Source of the DNA: Pseudomonas petrae
Lineage (GTDB): Bacteria > Pseudomonadota > Gammaproteobacteria > Pseudomonadales > Pseudomonadaceae
Reading direction: 5' to 3'
DNA: 64,000 nt
Assembly: GCF_021728295.1 (NCBI RefSeq)
Contig: NZ_JAKJXE010000001.1
Coordinates: 186,001 to 250,000, forward strand
Of this stretch, positions 10,851 to 20,775 are shown in pieces. Every line of letters starts with the position of its first letter. Within the stretch, counting starts at the first letter, position 1. Below the pieces are notes generated by a model that did no database searches, was not told the origin of the DNA, and saw only the letters and a program-made list of their open reading frames with translations. The position numbers and the translations under genes are program-made.

Positions 10851-12704
10851 ATGGCCACACCAGGCGCACCCCCCAGCCACGACACCATCATTCAGGACTC
10901 GTGGGCCCGCTGCCGCGAGTTCGGCCTCGACCACCAGTCTCGCCCGTCCTTCGGTCGTCTGCCCGATCAGCAGGTTTCGCAACTGCTTGAGCGCCATCAT
11001 TCTCTGGTGCAGACCACCCATCAGCAGGTGCTGCCCTTCTACGAGAACATCCTGAGCAATTCCAATTGCCTGATCCTGCTCGCCGATCAGCAGGGCCAGG
11101 TGCTCAATTCCTGGGGCAACAAACGCTTCGTCGAGCCGGATCAACAGCCGGGTTTCGTCGCCGGAGCCAGCTGGCTGGAGCAAGGCGCCGGCACCAACGC
11201 CATCGGCACGGCGCTGGCCTGTGAACAGGCTGTTCACATTGAACACGATGAACACTTTCTCAAGGCCAACCGCTTCATGACCGGGTCAGCGGCGCCGATT
11301 TTCGATGCGTCGCGGCGGATGATCGCGGTGCTCGATGTGTCCAGCGACAGCTTCCTGCCGCCCTCCCACACCCTTGGGATGGTCAAGATGATGAGCCAGA
11401 CCATCGAAAACCGGCTGATCCTCGACCAGTTCCAGCACAGCCATTTTCAGCTGATCTTCAACACCGGCTTGAACAACCTCGACAGCCAGTGGGCCGGGCT
11501 GCTGGTGTTCGATGAAAGCGGCCGGGTGCTCTGCGCCAACCGCCGTGCCGACAACCTGCTGGGCGTCAGCCTGCTGAACGCCAACATCGAAAACCTGTTC
11601 AAGTCGCCAATCACCGATCTGCTTGATCAAATGGAAGGGCAGCCCTTCCCGCTTCAAGCCTCTGGCCACAACCGTTTTCATTGCGTGCTGAAGCGGCCGA
11701 AGGCGCCAGTGCTCAGGCTTAGAACGGTACCGGTGCCGTTGCCGGGTGCGTCCCGGTCGATCACTGTCGGCGCCATTGAGCCCGGTGTGGGGGATGAGCG
11801 GGTCGAGAAAGCCGCGCGTCAGGGGCAGCGATTGCTGGAGAAGAACGTCCCGCTGTTGATCCTCGGCGAGACGGGCGTGGGCAAGGAAGTATTCGTCAAG
11901 GCCCTGCACCGCGCCAGCTCCCGCGCCGATCAGCCAATGATTGCCGTGAACTGTGCAGCGATCCCGTCGGAGCTGGTCGAGGCCGAACTGTTTGGCTATG
12001 AAAAAGGCGCGTTCACCGGGGCTCACCATAAAGGCAGCATCGGGCTGATTCGCAAAGCGGATAAAGGCACGCTGTTTCTCGATGAGATCGGCGACATGCC
12101 GCTGCCGGTTCAGGCACGTCTGCTGCGGGTGTTGCAAGAGCGGTGCGTGCAACCGGTGGGCAGCAGCGAATTGTACCCGGTGGATATCAGGGTGATTTCC
12201 GCCACTCACTGCTCATTGCGCGAACACGTGCAGAACGGACGCTTTCGTCAGGATTTGTACTACCGCATCAGTGGCCTGAACCTGGAGCTGCCGCCGCTGA
12301 GGGATCGCAGCGACAAGCCCGCGCTGGTGCGTGCGATCTGGGAACAGCACCGCGAACCGCAGCAGACGGCGGGCTTTGAGCCGCAGGTGATGGAGCTGTT
12401 CGAACGGCACCCATGGCCGGGAAACCTGCGGCAGTTGAGTAATGTGATTCAGGTGGCGTTGGCGCTGGCCGACGATCAGCCGATTTCCACCGAGCATTTG
12501 CCGGAGGACTTTTTTGCAGATCTGGCGATGGGCTGCGAGCGCGTCGAGCCCGAGACAGTGTTCAACCGCAAGGCTGCGCTGGACACGCCGGAAGAGTTGA
12601 GCGAGTTGTTGCAGGCGGCCGGCGGGAACATTTCGCAGCTGGCGAAACGCCTGGGGGTAAGCCGAAATACGCTGTACAAGCGGTTGCGGGAACAGGGGTT
12701 TTGA
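10851..12704 (+). CDS. Sigma-54-dependent transcriptional activator, AcoR type (GAF, AAA+, Fis-HTH)
   Basis: 617 residues. The N-terminal part (about 1-300) resembles the GAF-containing sensor region of AcoR-family regulators, so it probably binds a small ligand directly. The central AAA+ domain has Walker A GETGVGKE (340-347), the sigma-54 contact loop GAFTGA (about 386-391) and Walker B LFLDEIGD. The C-terminal Fis-type helix-turn-helix is near 590-617 (SQLAKRLGVSRNTLYK). GGAG stands 7 nt before the ATG. Divergent from the importer operon, which has a -24/-12 promoter, so it is very probably the activator of that operon. Confidence 0.9.
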   Translation: MATPGAPPSHDTIIQDSWARCREFGLDHQSRPSFGRLPDQQVSQLLERHHSLVQTTHQQVLPFYENILSNSNCLILLADQQGQVLNSWGNKRFVEPDQQPGFVAGASWLEQGAGTNAIGTALACEQAVHIEHDEHFLKANRFMTGSAAPIFDASRRMIAVLDVSSDSFLPPSHTLGMVKMMSQTIENRLILDQFQHSHFQLIFNTGLNNLDSQWAGLLVFDESGRVLCANRRADNLLGVSLLNANIENLFKSPITDLLDQMEGQPFPLQASGHNRFHCVLKRPKAPVLRLRTVPVPLPGASRSITVGAIEPGVGDERVEKAARQGQRLLEKNVPLLILGETGVGKEVFVKALHRASSRADQPMIAVNCAAIPSELVEAELFGYEKGAFTGAHHKGSIGLIRKADKGTLFLDEIGDMPLPVQARLLRVLQERCVQPVGSSELYPVDIRVISATHCSLREHVQNGRFRQDLYYRISGLNLELPPLRDRSDKPALVRAIWEQHREPQQTAGFEPQVMELFERHPWPGNLRQLSNVIQVALALADDQPISTEHLPEDFFADLAMGCERVEPETVFNRKAALDTPEELSELLQAAGGNISQLAKRLGVSRNTLYKRLREQGF

Positions 12705-13079
12705 TTGGGGATTTTCGCTAGCGGGCAGGGTACGCGAAAACGGACGCGGAGCGTCCGGCGATGCATTCCCACGCAGAGCGTGGGAACGATCACCAAAAGC
12801 GGGTAGACAGTGGAGGCGAGTCCATACATAGGAGCCGGCTTGCTGGCGAAAGCGGTGGGTCAGTAGATCTTTCCATGGCTGATTCACCGCATTCGCCAGC
12901 AAGCCGGCTCGTACAGTTTCACTACCTGATCGTCCGTGCGCCCGGCGTCAACCGTGACGCGGAGCGTCTGGCGATGCGTTCCCACGTAGAGCGTGGGAAC
13001 GATCATAGCTTCTGGGGCGCAGCGCGATTTCCTGTAGGAGCGCGCTTGCCCGCGAAAGCAATTTAACAGGCGCTGACGA
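12705..13079. repeat. Repeat-filled gap between the activator gene and cysS
   Basis: No gene. In order it holds a 50-bp double-hairpin repeat (12743-12792), a REPIN of the GGAGCCGGCTTGCTGGCGAA family (12828-12914), a second copy of the 50-bp repeat (12956-13005) and a single REP of the GGAGCGCGCTTGCCCGCGAA family (13033-13056). The 50-bp repeats contain GACGCGGAGCGTC followed by CCCACG and CGTGGGAACGATCA arms. Confidence 0.85.
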
Positions 13080-14462
13080 TCAATCCGCCAACCGCCAGGT
13101 CGTGCTGCCTTTGCTGTCTTCCAGCACAACGCCCATGGCGGTGAGTTGATCGCGGATGCGGTCGCTCTCAGCCCAGTTCTTGTCAGCGCGCGCTTGCAGG
13201 CGCGCGGCGATCAAGGCTTCGACTTCTGCGGCATCCACACGACCTTCTGCGCCGGCGCGCAGGAAGTCGTCGGCTTCCAGCTGCAACACGCCCAGCACAC
13301 TGGCCAGCTCCTTCAAACGTGCCGCCAGCCCCGCCGCTGCGTTGACATCGCTGTCGCGCAGGCGGTTGATCTCGCGGACCATCTCGAACAACACCGCGCA
13401 CGCTTCCGGCGTCCCGAAGTCGTCGTTCATCGCAGCGGAGAAACGCTCGACGTACGCTTCGCCACCCGCAGGCTCGGCAACCGGCAGGCCTTTGAGCGCG
13501 TGATAGAACCGCTCCAGCGCGCCTTTGGATTCCTTCAGGCTGTCTTCGGAATAGTTGATGGCGCTGCGGTAGTGGCTCGACACCAGTAGGTAACGCACCA
13601 CTTCCGGATGGTATTTATCCAGCACGTCGCGGATGGTGAAGAAGTTGTTCAAGGACTTGGACATCTTCTCGCCATTGATGCGGATCATGCCGCAGTGCAG
13701 CCAGGCGTTGGCGTAGGTCTTGCCGGTCGCGGCTTCGCTCTGGGCAATCTCGTTTTCGTGGTGCGGGAATTCCAGGTCGCTGCCGCCGCCATGAATGTCG
13801 AAGGTCTCACCCAGGCAGCAGGTGGACATCACCGAGCATTCGATGTGCCAGCCAGGACGCCCTGCGCCCCACGGCGATTCCCAGCTCGGTTCCCCCGGCT
13901 TGACGCCTTTCCACAGCACGAAATCCAGCGGGTCGTCCTTGGCTTCGTCGACCTCGATCCGCGCGCCGATGCGCAGGTCTTCGATCTTCTTGCGCGACAG
14001 CTTGCCGTAACCGAGGAATTTGCCGACGCGGTAGTACACGTCGCCATTGCCCGGTGCGTAGGCATAGCCCTTGTCGATCAGGCGCTGGATCATGTCGTGC
14101 ATGCCGCCGATGTAATCGGTGGCACGCGGCTCCATGTCCGGTTTGAGGATGTTCAGGCGCGCTTCGTCCTCGTGCATCGCGTCGATCATGCGCGCGGTCA
14201 GGGCGTCGAACGCCTCGCCGTTTTCACGGGCGCGGTTGATGATCTTGTCGTCGATGTCAGTGATGTTGCGCACGTAGGTCAGGTCGTAGCCGCTGAAACG
14301 CAGCCAGCGGGTGACCAGGTCGAACGCCACCATGCTGCGGCCGTGGCCTAGGTGGCAGTAGTCGTACACGGTCATCCCGCAGACGTACATGCGCACCTTG
14401 TTGCCATCCAGCGGTTTGAAAACTTCTTTGCTCTTGCTGAGCGTGTTGTAGATAGAAAGCAC
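13080..14462 (-). CDS. cysS: Cysteinyl-tRNA synthetase
   Basis: Class I aminoacyl-tRNA synthetase that charges tRNA-Cys, cytoplasmic. 460 residues, the normal length. The HIGH-type motif is CHLGHGRS (about 36-43), zinc-binding Cys/His residues occur in the family positions ([28 protein letters not shown]), and the KMSKS loop is [11 protein letters not shown] near 270. It lies 10 bp downstream of glnS on the same strand, an operon arrangement usual in Pseudomonas. Confidence 0.97.
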   Translation of the reverse strand: MLSIYNTLSKSKEVFKPLDGNKVRMYVCGMTVYDYCHLGHGRSMVAFDLVTRWLRFSGYDLTYVRNITDIDDKIINRARENGEAFDALTARMIDAMHEDEARLNILKPDMEPRATDYIGGMHDMIQRLIDKGYAYAPGNGDVYYRVGKFLGYGKLSRKKIEDLRIGARIEVDEAKDDPLDFVLWKGVKPGEPSWESPWGAGRPGWHIECSVMSTCCLGETFDIHGGGSDLEFPHHENEIAQSEAATGKTYANAWLHCGMIRINGEKMSKSLNNFFTIRDVLDKYHPEVVRYLLVSSHYRSAINYSEDSLKESKGALERFYHALKGLPVAEPAGGEAYVERFSAAMNDDFGTPEACAVLFEMVREINRLRDSDVNAAAGLAARLKELASVLGVLQLEADDFLRAGAEGRVDAAEVEALIAARLQARADKNWAESDRIRDQLTAMGVVLEDSKGSTTWRLAD

Positions 14463-14472
14463 ATTGCCTACC

Positions 14473-16170
14473 TTAGCTCCACGAATCGCGGAGCGTCACA
14501 GTCCGGTTAAAGACCGGATGACCGGGTTTCGAGTCCTTCAGATCCGCGCTGAAATAGCCTTCGCGTTCGAACTGGAAACGGTCTTCCGGCTGAGCGTCAG
14601 CCAACGACGGTTCAGCGCGACAACCGGTCAGGACCTGCAAGGAGCCTGGGTTGATGTTGTCCAGGAAGGTCTTGCCCTCTTCTGCTTTCTCAGGGTTTGC
14701 CGACAGGAACAGACGGTCGTAGAGACGTACTTCGCACTCGATGCTTTCCGCCGCCGGCACCCAGTGAACAACGCCTTTGACCTTGCGGCCTTCAGGGTTC
14801 TTGCCCAGGGTTTCCGGGTCGTATGAGCAGCGCAGCTCGACGATATTGCCGTCGGCGTCCTTGATCGCTTCGTCGGCGCGAATCACGTAGCTGCCACGCA
14901 GGCGCACTTCGCCGTTCGGTTCCAGACGCTTGTAGCCCTTTGGCGGCTCTTCCATGAAGTCGTCGCGGTCGATGTAGATCTCGCGGGAGAACGGCAGCTT
15001 GCGCACGCCGAGCTCTTCTTTCTGCGGATGGCGCGGCAGTTCGAGGTGGTCGACCTGGCCTTCCGGGTAATTGGTGATCACGACTTTCAGCGGGCGCAGG
15101 ACGCACATGGCGCGTGGGGCGTTGTGGTCCAGGTCCTGACGGATGCTGAATTCCAGCATGCCGAAATCGACCACGCCGTCGGAACGGTTGGTGCCGATCA
15201 TTTCGCAGAAATTGCGGATGGATGCCGGGGTGTAACCGCGACGGCGGAAGCCCGACAGCGTCGACATGCGCGGATCGTCCCAGCCATGCACGTGCTTTTC
15301 ATCGACCAGCTGCTTGAGCTTGCGCTTGCTGGTGATGGTGTAGTTCAGGTTCAGGCGCGAGAACTCGTACTGGCGCGGTTTGCACGGCACCGGCAGGTTA
15401 TCCAGGAACCACTCGTAGAGCGGGCGATGGCTCTCGAACTCCAGGGTGCAAATCGAATGGGTGATGCCTTCGATGGCGTCCGACTGACCGTGGGTGAAAT
15501 CGTAGATCGGGTAGATGCACCACGTGTCACCGGTCTGGTGGTGGTGGGCGTGACGAATGCGGTAGAGGATCGGATCGCGCAGGTTCATGTTCGGCGAAGC
15601 CATGTCGATCTTGGCGCGCAGGACACGGGCGCCGTCTTCGAACTCGCCGGCTTTCATGCGGCTGAACAGGTCGAGGTTTTCTTCGACGCCGCGATCGCGG
15701 AACGGGCTGTTCTTGCCCGGTTCGGTCAGGGTGCCGCGGTATTCACGAGCCTGCTCGGGGGTCAGGTCATCGACGTAGGCCTTGCCCGTCTCGATCAGAT
15801 GCACCGCCCAGGCGTACAGCTGGTCGAAGTACTGCGAGGCATAACGCACTTCGCCGGACCACTCGAAGCCCAGCCATTTGACGTCGTTTTCGATGGCGTC
15901 GATGTATTCCTGATCTTCCTTCGCCGGGTTGGTGTCGTCGAAGCGCAGATGCGTGACGCCGCCAAATTCCTGAGCCAGACCAAAGTTGACGCAGATCGAC
16001 TTGGCATGACCGATGTGCAGGTAGCCGTTTGGCTCCGGCGGGAAGCGGGTCACGATCTGGGTGTGCTTGCCCGAGTCCAGGTCAGCCTGCACGATCGGGC
16101 GCAGGAAGTTGGCTGGAATTGCAGGGCCTGCCTTGGAGTTCGCAGCGGCATCTTGAGTGGGCTTGCTCAT
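14473..16170 (-). CDS. glnS: Glutaminyl-tRNA synthetase
   Basis: Class I synthetase that charges tRNA-Gln directly. 565 residues. The HIGH motif lies in [17 protein letters not shown] (about 43-59). The KMSKS-equivalent loop is ITSKRKL near 285. The C-terminal anticodon-binding beta-barrels are complete. First gene of the glnS-cysS unit, divergent from ppiB. Confidence 0.97.
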   Translation of the reverse strand: MSKPTQDAAANSKAGPAIPANFLRPIVQADLDSGKHTQIVTRFPPEPNGYLHIGHAKSICVNFGLAQEFGGVTHLRFDDTNPAKEDQEYIDAIENDVKWLGFEWSGEVRYASQYFDQLYAWAVHLIETGKAYVDDLTPEQAREYRGTLTEPGKNSPFRDRGVEENLDLFSRMKAGEFEDGARVLRAKIDMASPNMNLRDPILYRIRHAHHHQTGDTWCIYPIYDFTHGQSDAIEGITHSICTLEFESHRPLYEWFLDNLPVPCKPRQYEFSRLNLNYTITSKRKLKQLVDEKHVHGWDDPRMSTLSGFRRRGYTPASIRNFCEMIGTNRSDGVVDFGMLEFSIRQDLDHNAPRAMCVLRPLKVVITNYPEGQVDHLELPRHPQKEELGVRKLPFSREIYIDRDDFMEEPPKGYKRLEPNGEVRLRGSYVIRADEAIKDADGNIVELRCSYDPETLGKNPEGRKVKGVVHWVPAAESIECEVRLYDRLFLSANPEKAEEGKTFLDNINPGSLQVLTGCRAEPSLADAQPEDRFQFEREGYFSADLKDSKPGHPVFNRTVTLRDSWS

Positions 16171-16442
16171 AGGATCCTTGTACGGGTCGCGGCCAGGAAG
16201 GCCGGTTAAATCAAAGCGCCTATCATAGCCGAAGCTGTCAAGCCCCTGACAGCGCGCTGTGACAAAACTGCCGAGATGGGCGTGCGCTCGACACCAACGG
16301 CTGGCTCAATCGCAACTACCCGTGCAACGGCTACCCTCTGTAAACTGCCCGCCTGGGGTGAATGAGCGGTACTGGCCTCGCATCCCGATGGCCGACTGCC
16401 GCGATCACTGCCTCCCACCAAGACTTCGAAGAGCGAGCTGAC

Positions 16443-16946
16443 ATGTCGAAAGTAAAGCTGACCACCAACCATGGTGAAATCGTTCTGCAACTTAACGCAG
16501 AAAAGGCGCCGCTCACCGTCGCCAACTTCATCGAATACGTCAAAGCCGGCCACTACGAAAACACGGTGTTTCACCGCGTGATCGGCAATTTCATGATCCA
16601 GGGCGGCGGCTTCGAGCCGGGCATGAAGGAGAAGAAAGACAAGCGCCCGAGCATCCAGAACGAAGCCGACAACGGCCTGCCGAACAAGAAGTATTCGGTG
16701 TCCATGGCCCGCACCATGGAGCCCCATTCGGCCTCGGCGCAGTTCTTCATCAACGTCGCCGACAACGATTTTCTCAACCACAGCGCCAAGACCGTGCAGG
16801 GCTGGGGTTATGCCGTATTCGCTGAAGTGGTTGAAGGCACTGACGTGGTCGACAAGATCAAGGGCGTCGCCACTACGTCCAAGGCCGGTCATCAAGACGT
16901 GCCGGCTGACGACGTGATCATCGAAAAAGCCGAGATCATTGAGTGA
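16443..16946 (+). CDS. ppiB: Peptidyl-prolyl cis-trans isomerase B (cyclophilin)
   Basis: Cytoplasmic prolyl isomerase of the bacterial cyclophilin type, 167 residues. The motifs [15 protein letters not shown] and ASAQFFINV place it with PpiB. The start is the ATG of [12 protein letters not shown] at 16443; the longer reading frame upstream has no family similarity. Its stop overlaps the GTG start of lpxH by 4 nt. A second, quite different cyclophilin is encoded at 48712-49221. Confidence 0.95.
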   Translation: MSKVKLTTNHGEIVLQLNAEKAPLTVANFIEYVKAGHYENTVFHRVIGNFMIQGGGFEPGMKEKKDKRPSIQNEADNGLPNKKYSVSMARTMEPHSASAQFFINVADNDFLNHSAKTVQGWGYAVFAEVVEGTDVVDKIKGVATTSKAGHQDVPADDVIIEKAEIIE

Positions 16947-17695
16947 TATTGCTGATCTCCGATCTGCACCTGGAAGAAGGACGCCCGGACATTACCCGGG
17001 CGTTTCTCGGTCTGCTGAACGGGCGCGCGCGCGCGGCTGAATCGCTGTACATCCTTGGGGACTTTTTCGAGGCCTGGATCGGCGATGACGCCATGTCGCC
17101 CTTTCAGCGCTCGATCTGCCAGGCCCTGCGCGGTTTAAGCGACAGCGGCACGCGGGTGTTTCTGATGCATGGCAATCGCGACTTCATGATCGGCCAGGCG
17201 TTTTGCAAAGCGGCGGGCTGCACGCTGCTCAAGGACCCGAGCGTCGTGAATTTCAACGGCGAACCGGTGCTGCTGATGCACGGCGACAGCCTGTGTACGC
17301 GGGACGAAGCCTACATGCGCATGCGCCGTTACCTGCGCAACCCGCTGATGCTGTGGGTCCTGCGGCATCTGCCGTTGAGCACGCGACACAAGCTGGCGCG
17401 CAAGCTACGCAGCGAAAGCCGTGCGCAAACGCGGATGAAGGCCAACGACATTGTCGATGTGACGCCGGAAGAAGTGCCGCGGGTGATGAACGAGTCTGGC
17501 GTGAAGACGCTGATTCATGGTCACACCCACCGCCCTGCGGTTCACGAGCTGCACCTGGGTGAAACAAAGGCTCAGCGCATTGTGCTGGGGGATTGGGACC
17601 GCGAGGGGTGGTTGCTTCAGATCGATGAACGGGGCTTTCATCTGGAGTCGTTTGCGTTCGAACCAGAGTCAGGTTTGGCGACACGTCAGGACTGA
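16943..17695 (+). CDS. lpxH: UDP-2,3-diacylglucosamine hydrolase LpxH
   Basis: Peripheral membrane metallophosphoesterase that cleaves UDP-2,3-diacylglucosamine to lipid X, the fourth step of lipid A synthesis. 250 residues. Metal-binding motifs are [11 protein letters not shown] (about 6-16), [16 protein letters not shown] and the C-terminal HGHTHRPA. It starts with GTG in a GTGA overlap with the ppiB stop, so translation is probably coupled. Confidence 0.95.
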   Translation: MILLISDLHLEEGRPDITRAFLGLLNGRARAAESLYILGDFFEAWIGDDAMSPFQRSICQALRGLSDSGTRVFLMHGNRDFMIGQAFCKAAGCTLLKDPSVVNFNGEPVLLMHGDSLCTRDEAYMRMRRYLRNPLMLWVLRHLPLSTRHKLARKLRSESRAQTRMKANDIVDVTPEEVPRVMNESGVKTLIHGHTHRPAVHELHLGETKAQRIVLGDWDREGWLLQIDERGFHLESFAFEPESGLATRQD

Positions 17696-17722
17696 ATGTC
17701 AATGATCGCCATACACTGAACG

Positions 17723-17811
17723 TGTAGGAGCGCGCTTGCCCGCGAATGTGTTGGTCCAGACGCTGTTGTGCCAAATGACACACCGCGATCGCGGGCAAGC
17801 GCGCTCCTACA
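17723..17811. repeat. REPIN (inverted REP pair)
   Basis: TGTAGGAGCGCGCTTGCC and its inverted partner are separated by about 45 bp, between lpxH and the convergent efflux operon. Extended palindromes of this kind depend on a RAYT transposase encoded elsewhere. Confidence 0.9.
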
Positions 17812-17871
17812 TTGAATCTTCGTCGCCTGCCAGTTCGGGTCCGGCCGAGGGTTGGAAAGAGTGGCAGGAAC

Positions 17872-19404
17872 TCAATGCCCTCCCCCAGGCGCCGCCTTCG
17901 CCGTAAACGGTGGCTTAGCCAGCCAGATGATCAGGATCAGCGACAGGAACACCCAGCCCATCATGTAGAAGTAGTCCACCGTGGACATCATGTACGCCTG
18001 ACTGGTGACCATCGAATCGAGCTGCGCGTAAGCCTGATTGCTCGCCCCGCCCAGGGTCTCCAGCGCATGCCGCGTCGTCGGCTCGTAGGCGTTCACGCTT
18101 TCGCTCAGATAGGCGTGGTGCTGATCGGCGCGGCGGATCCAGATCCAGGTGGTCAATGACGCCGCGAAGCTGCCGCCCAGGTTGCGCAAGAACGTCGCCA
18201 GCCCGGACCCATCGGCAATCTGCGACGGCGGCAGGTCGGAGAGCAGGATGCTCAAGGTCGGCATGAAGAACAGCGCAATGCCCGCCCCCATGAACAGCTG
18301 CACCAGCGCGATGTGCTCGAAATCCACCTGACTGGTGAAACTTGCCCGCATGAAGCAACTCAGGCCAATGCCCAGAAACGCGAGACCGGCGAGCAGGCGC
18401 AAGTCGAACTTATGCGCATAACGTCCCACGAAGGGCGACATCAACACCGGCAGCACCCCGAGTGGCGCCACCGCCAGCCCCGCGTAGGTCGCCGTGTAAC
18501 CCATCTGCGTTTGCAGCCACTGGGGCAGAATCAGGTTGATCCCGAAGAACCCCGCGTAGCCCGCCACCAGACAGATCGTCCCGTAGCGAAAGTTGCGAAA
18601 CGCAAACAGCCGCAGGTTGACCACCGGGTGATCATCAGTCATTTCCCAGATGACAAATGCCGCCAGGCCAATCGCCGAAATCACCGAGCCGATAATGATG
18701 AAGTTCGACTCGAACCAGTCCAGGTCATTGCCTTTGTCGAGCACGATCTGCAACGCGCCTACGCCGATGATCAGCGTGATAAGCCCCACGTAATCCATGG
18801 GCTGGCGACTGGTGCTGACCGGCCGGGTAGCCATCTGCTGACGCACGACGAACGCCGCGAACAGCCCGATCGGCACGTTGATGAAAAAGATCCACGGCCA
18901 GCTGTAACTGTCGGTGATCCAGCCGCCGAGAATCGGCCCGGCAATCGGCGCTACAACCGTCACCATCGCCAGCAATGCCAATGCCATCCCCCGTTTCGCA
19001 GGAGGATAAACGGCGATCAGCAGCGTTTGCGTCATCGGGTACAACGGCCCGGCAACCATGCCCTGCAACACCCTAAAGCCCACCAGCTCAGGCATCGAGG
19101 TGGAAATGCCGCAGAGAAACGAGGCGGTCACGAACAGCAACGTCGCCCACAGAAACAGCTTCACCTCGCCAAAGCGCCGACTGAGCCAGCCGGTCAGCGG
19201 CAGCGCGATGGCGTTGCTGACCGCGAACGAGGTGATGACCCACGTGCCCTGCTCCGAGCTCACGCCGAGGTTGCCGGAGATGGTCGGCAAGGCCACGTTG
19301 GCGATAGTCGTGTCGAGCACTTGCATGAAAGTCGCCAGCGACAGGCCGATGGTGGTCAGCAACAGGCTTGGCGGCGTAAAAGAAGCGGGAGCGTTAGTAC
19401 TCAT
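17872..19404 (-). CDS. MFS multidrug efflux permease, DHA2 family (EmrB-like)
   Basis: Inner-membrane proton antiporter with 14 predicted membrane segments, 510 residues. The opening segment LATFMQVLDTTIANVALPTIS is the characteristic DHA2/EmrB signature, with motif A-type LSRRFGEVK near 75 and motif C-type GPILGGWITD near 155. Last gene of a marR-OMF-emrA-emrB-like operon, so it probably expels toxic compounds straight across both membranes. Confidence 0.92.
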   Translation of the reverse strand: MSTNAPASFTPPSLLLTTIGLSLATFMQVLDTTIANVALPTISGNLGVSSEQGTWVITSFAVSNAIALPLTGWLSRRFGEVKLFLWATLLFVTASFLCGISTSMPELVGFRVLQGMVAGPLYPMTQTLLIAVYPPAKRGMALALLAMVTVVAPIAGPILGGWITDSYSWPWIFFINVPIGLFAAFVVRQQMATRPVSTSRQPMDYVGLITLIIGVGALQIVLDKGNDLDWFESNFIIIGSVISAIGLAAFVIWEMTDDHPVVNLRLFAFRNFRYGTICLVAGYAGFFGINLILPQWLQTQMGYTATYAGLAVAPLGVLPVLMSPFVGRYAHKFDLRLLAGLAFLGIGLSCFMRASFTSQVDFEHIALVQLFMGAGIALFFMPTLSILLSDLPPSQIADGSGLATFLRNLGGSFAASLTTWIWIRRADQHHAYLSESVNAYEPTTRHALETLGGASNQAYAQLDSMVTSQAYMMSTVDYFYMMGWVFLSLILIIWLAKPPFTAKAAPGGGH

Positions 19405-19475
19405 CGCGAATCCTTTGACACTCGAAGATCACCCCGGCCGGCAGATACACGCCGGGGCAGATATGGATTGGCGAA

Positions 19476-20765
19476 TCAGCGCTGGGCTGTCTTGCCGCTG
19501 GTTGACGCGCTGTTCTCGTGGATAACACGGGCAATCATCGTGTCGGCATCGGCCAGTTGCTTGGCGTAGACATCGGTGGTGAACAAAGGCTGCTTCGGCG
19601 GTTGTTGTGCCAGCACCGGACCGCTCTGGTCGTGCAGGTTCACGTCAACGGTGGTCGACAGGCCGATGCGCAGCGGATGCTTGGCCAGCTCGTCGGCGTT
19701 GATGTGAATCCGCACCGGAATACGCTGGACGATCTTGATCCAGTTACCGGTGGCGTTCTGTGCGGGCAGCAATGCGAACGCACTGCCGGTACCGGCGCCG
19801 ACGCTGTCCACGGTGCCGCTGTATTTGACGTCGCCGCCGTACAGGTCCGCTTCGATGTCCACCGGCTGGCCGATGCGCACCTGGCCGAGCTGGGTTTCCT
19901 TGAAGTTAGCGTCGATCCACAGCTGGTCGAGGGGAATCACCGCCATCAGCGCAGTGCCCGGCTGAACCCGCTGGCCCAGTTGCACGGTGCGCTTGGCGAC
20001 GTAACCGGTGACCGGCGCGATCAGCGTGCTGCGCGCATTGCTCAGGTAGGCCTGACGCAGTTGCGCGGCCGCCGATTTGACGTCCGGGTGCGAGGACACC
20101 TGGGTGTCGTCCACCAACGCGGTGCTGGTTGCCAGCTGCTGCTGGATGTTGGTCAACGCGTTCTGCGCGGTGGTCAGGTCATCCTTGGCGTGGGACAGCT
20201 CTTCCTGGGAAATCGCCCCGCCCGCCGCCAGACTGCGACGACGGTTGTAGTTGTCCTGTGCTCTCTGCACTTCGGCGCGCTGGGCCGCCAGTTGCGCTTT
20301 CATGCCGTCGACGTTGCTGTACAGACCGCGCACCTGACGCACGACTTTTGCCAGATTGGCTTCGGCACTTTGCAGCGCCACTTCGGCGTCATTGGGGTCG
20401 AACTGCACCAGCACCTGACCTTCGCGGACCAGATCGCCGTCGTCGGCGCCAATGCTCACCACGGTGCCGGTGACTTGCGGGGTGATCTCCACGACGTTGC
20501 CGTTTACATAGGCATCGTCGGTGCTTTCGCTCCAGCGACCGTACATCTCGTACCAGGCCCAGACGCCAATCACGCCGAGCACCACGACCAGCAGCAGGCC
20601 GAGCAACAGCAGCTTGCGCTTGCGCGGGTTCTTGGTCGGTTTGGTCTGCTCGGCGCCCTTCTCGGCTGGTTTGCCGGCTGGATTGTCAGCGCCCTTGTCA
20701 GGCGCCGAGGCGTTGACGTCCTTTTGTTCGTTTGCAGCGTTGTTGTCGGTAGTGGCAGTGGCCAT
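19476..20765 (-). CDS. Membrane fusion protein, HlyD/EmrA family
   Basis: Periplasmic adaptor linking the EmrB-like pump to the outer-membrane channel. 429 residues. It has a low-complexity charged N-terminal tail, one membrane anchor (about 51-70), a biotinyl-lipoyl-like domain split around a long coiled-coil hairpin (about 115-220), and a beta-barrel with the usual IDANFKETQL motif near 295. The efflux permease follows downstream after 71 bp; the outer-membrane component precedes it by 10 bp. Confidence 0.92.
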   Translation of the reverse strand: MATATTDNNAANEQKDVNASAPDKGADNPAGKPAEKGAEQTKPTKNPRKRKLLLLGLLLVVVLGVIGVWAWYEMYGRWSESTDDAYVNGNVVEITPQVTGTVVSIGADDGDLVREGQVLVQFDPNDAEVALQSAEANLAKVVRQVRGLYSNVDGMKAQLAAQRAEVQRAQDNYNRRRSLAAGGAISQEELSHAKDDLTTAQNALTNIQQQLATSTALVDDTQVSSHPDVKSAAAQLRQAYLSNARSTLIAPVTGYVAKRTVQLGQRVQPGTALMAVIPLDQLWIDANFKETQLGQVRIGQPVDIEADLYGGDVKYSGTVDSVGAGTGSAFALLPAQNATGNWIKIVQRIPVRIHINADELAKHPLRIGLSTTVDVNLHDQSGPVLAQQPPKQPLFTTDVYAKQLADADTMIARVIHENSASTSGKTAQR

Positions 20766-20775
20766 GACGATTACC

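Noticed and set aside
11221..11260. Additional TGAACA/TGTTCA hexamers inside the activator coding sequence
   Set aside because: They lie within well-conserved codons of the GAF region, far from either promoter, and do not form a regular array.
17203..17562. 119-codon alternative frame inside lpxH
   Set aside because: LpxH is complete with all metal motifs; the alternative frame is Arg/Ala-rich shadow sequence.
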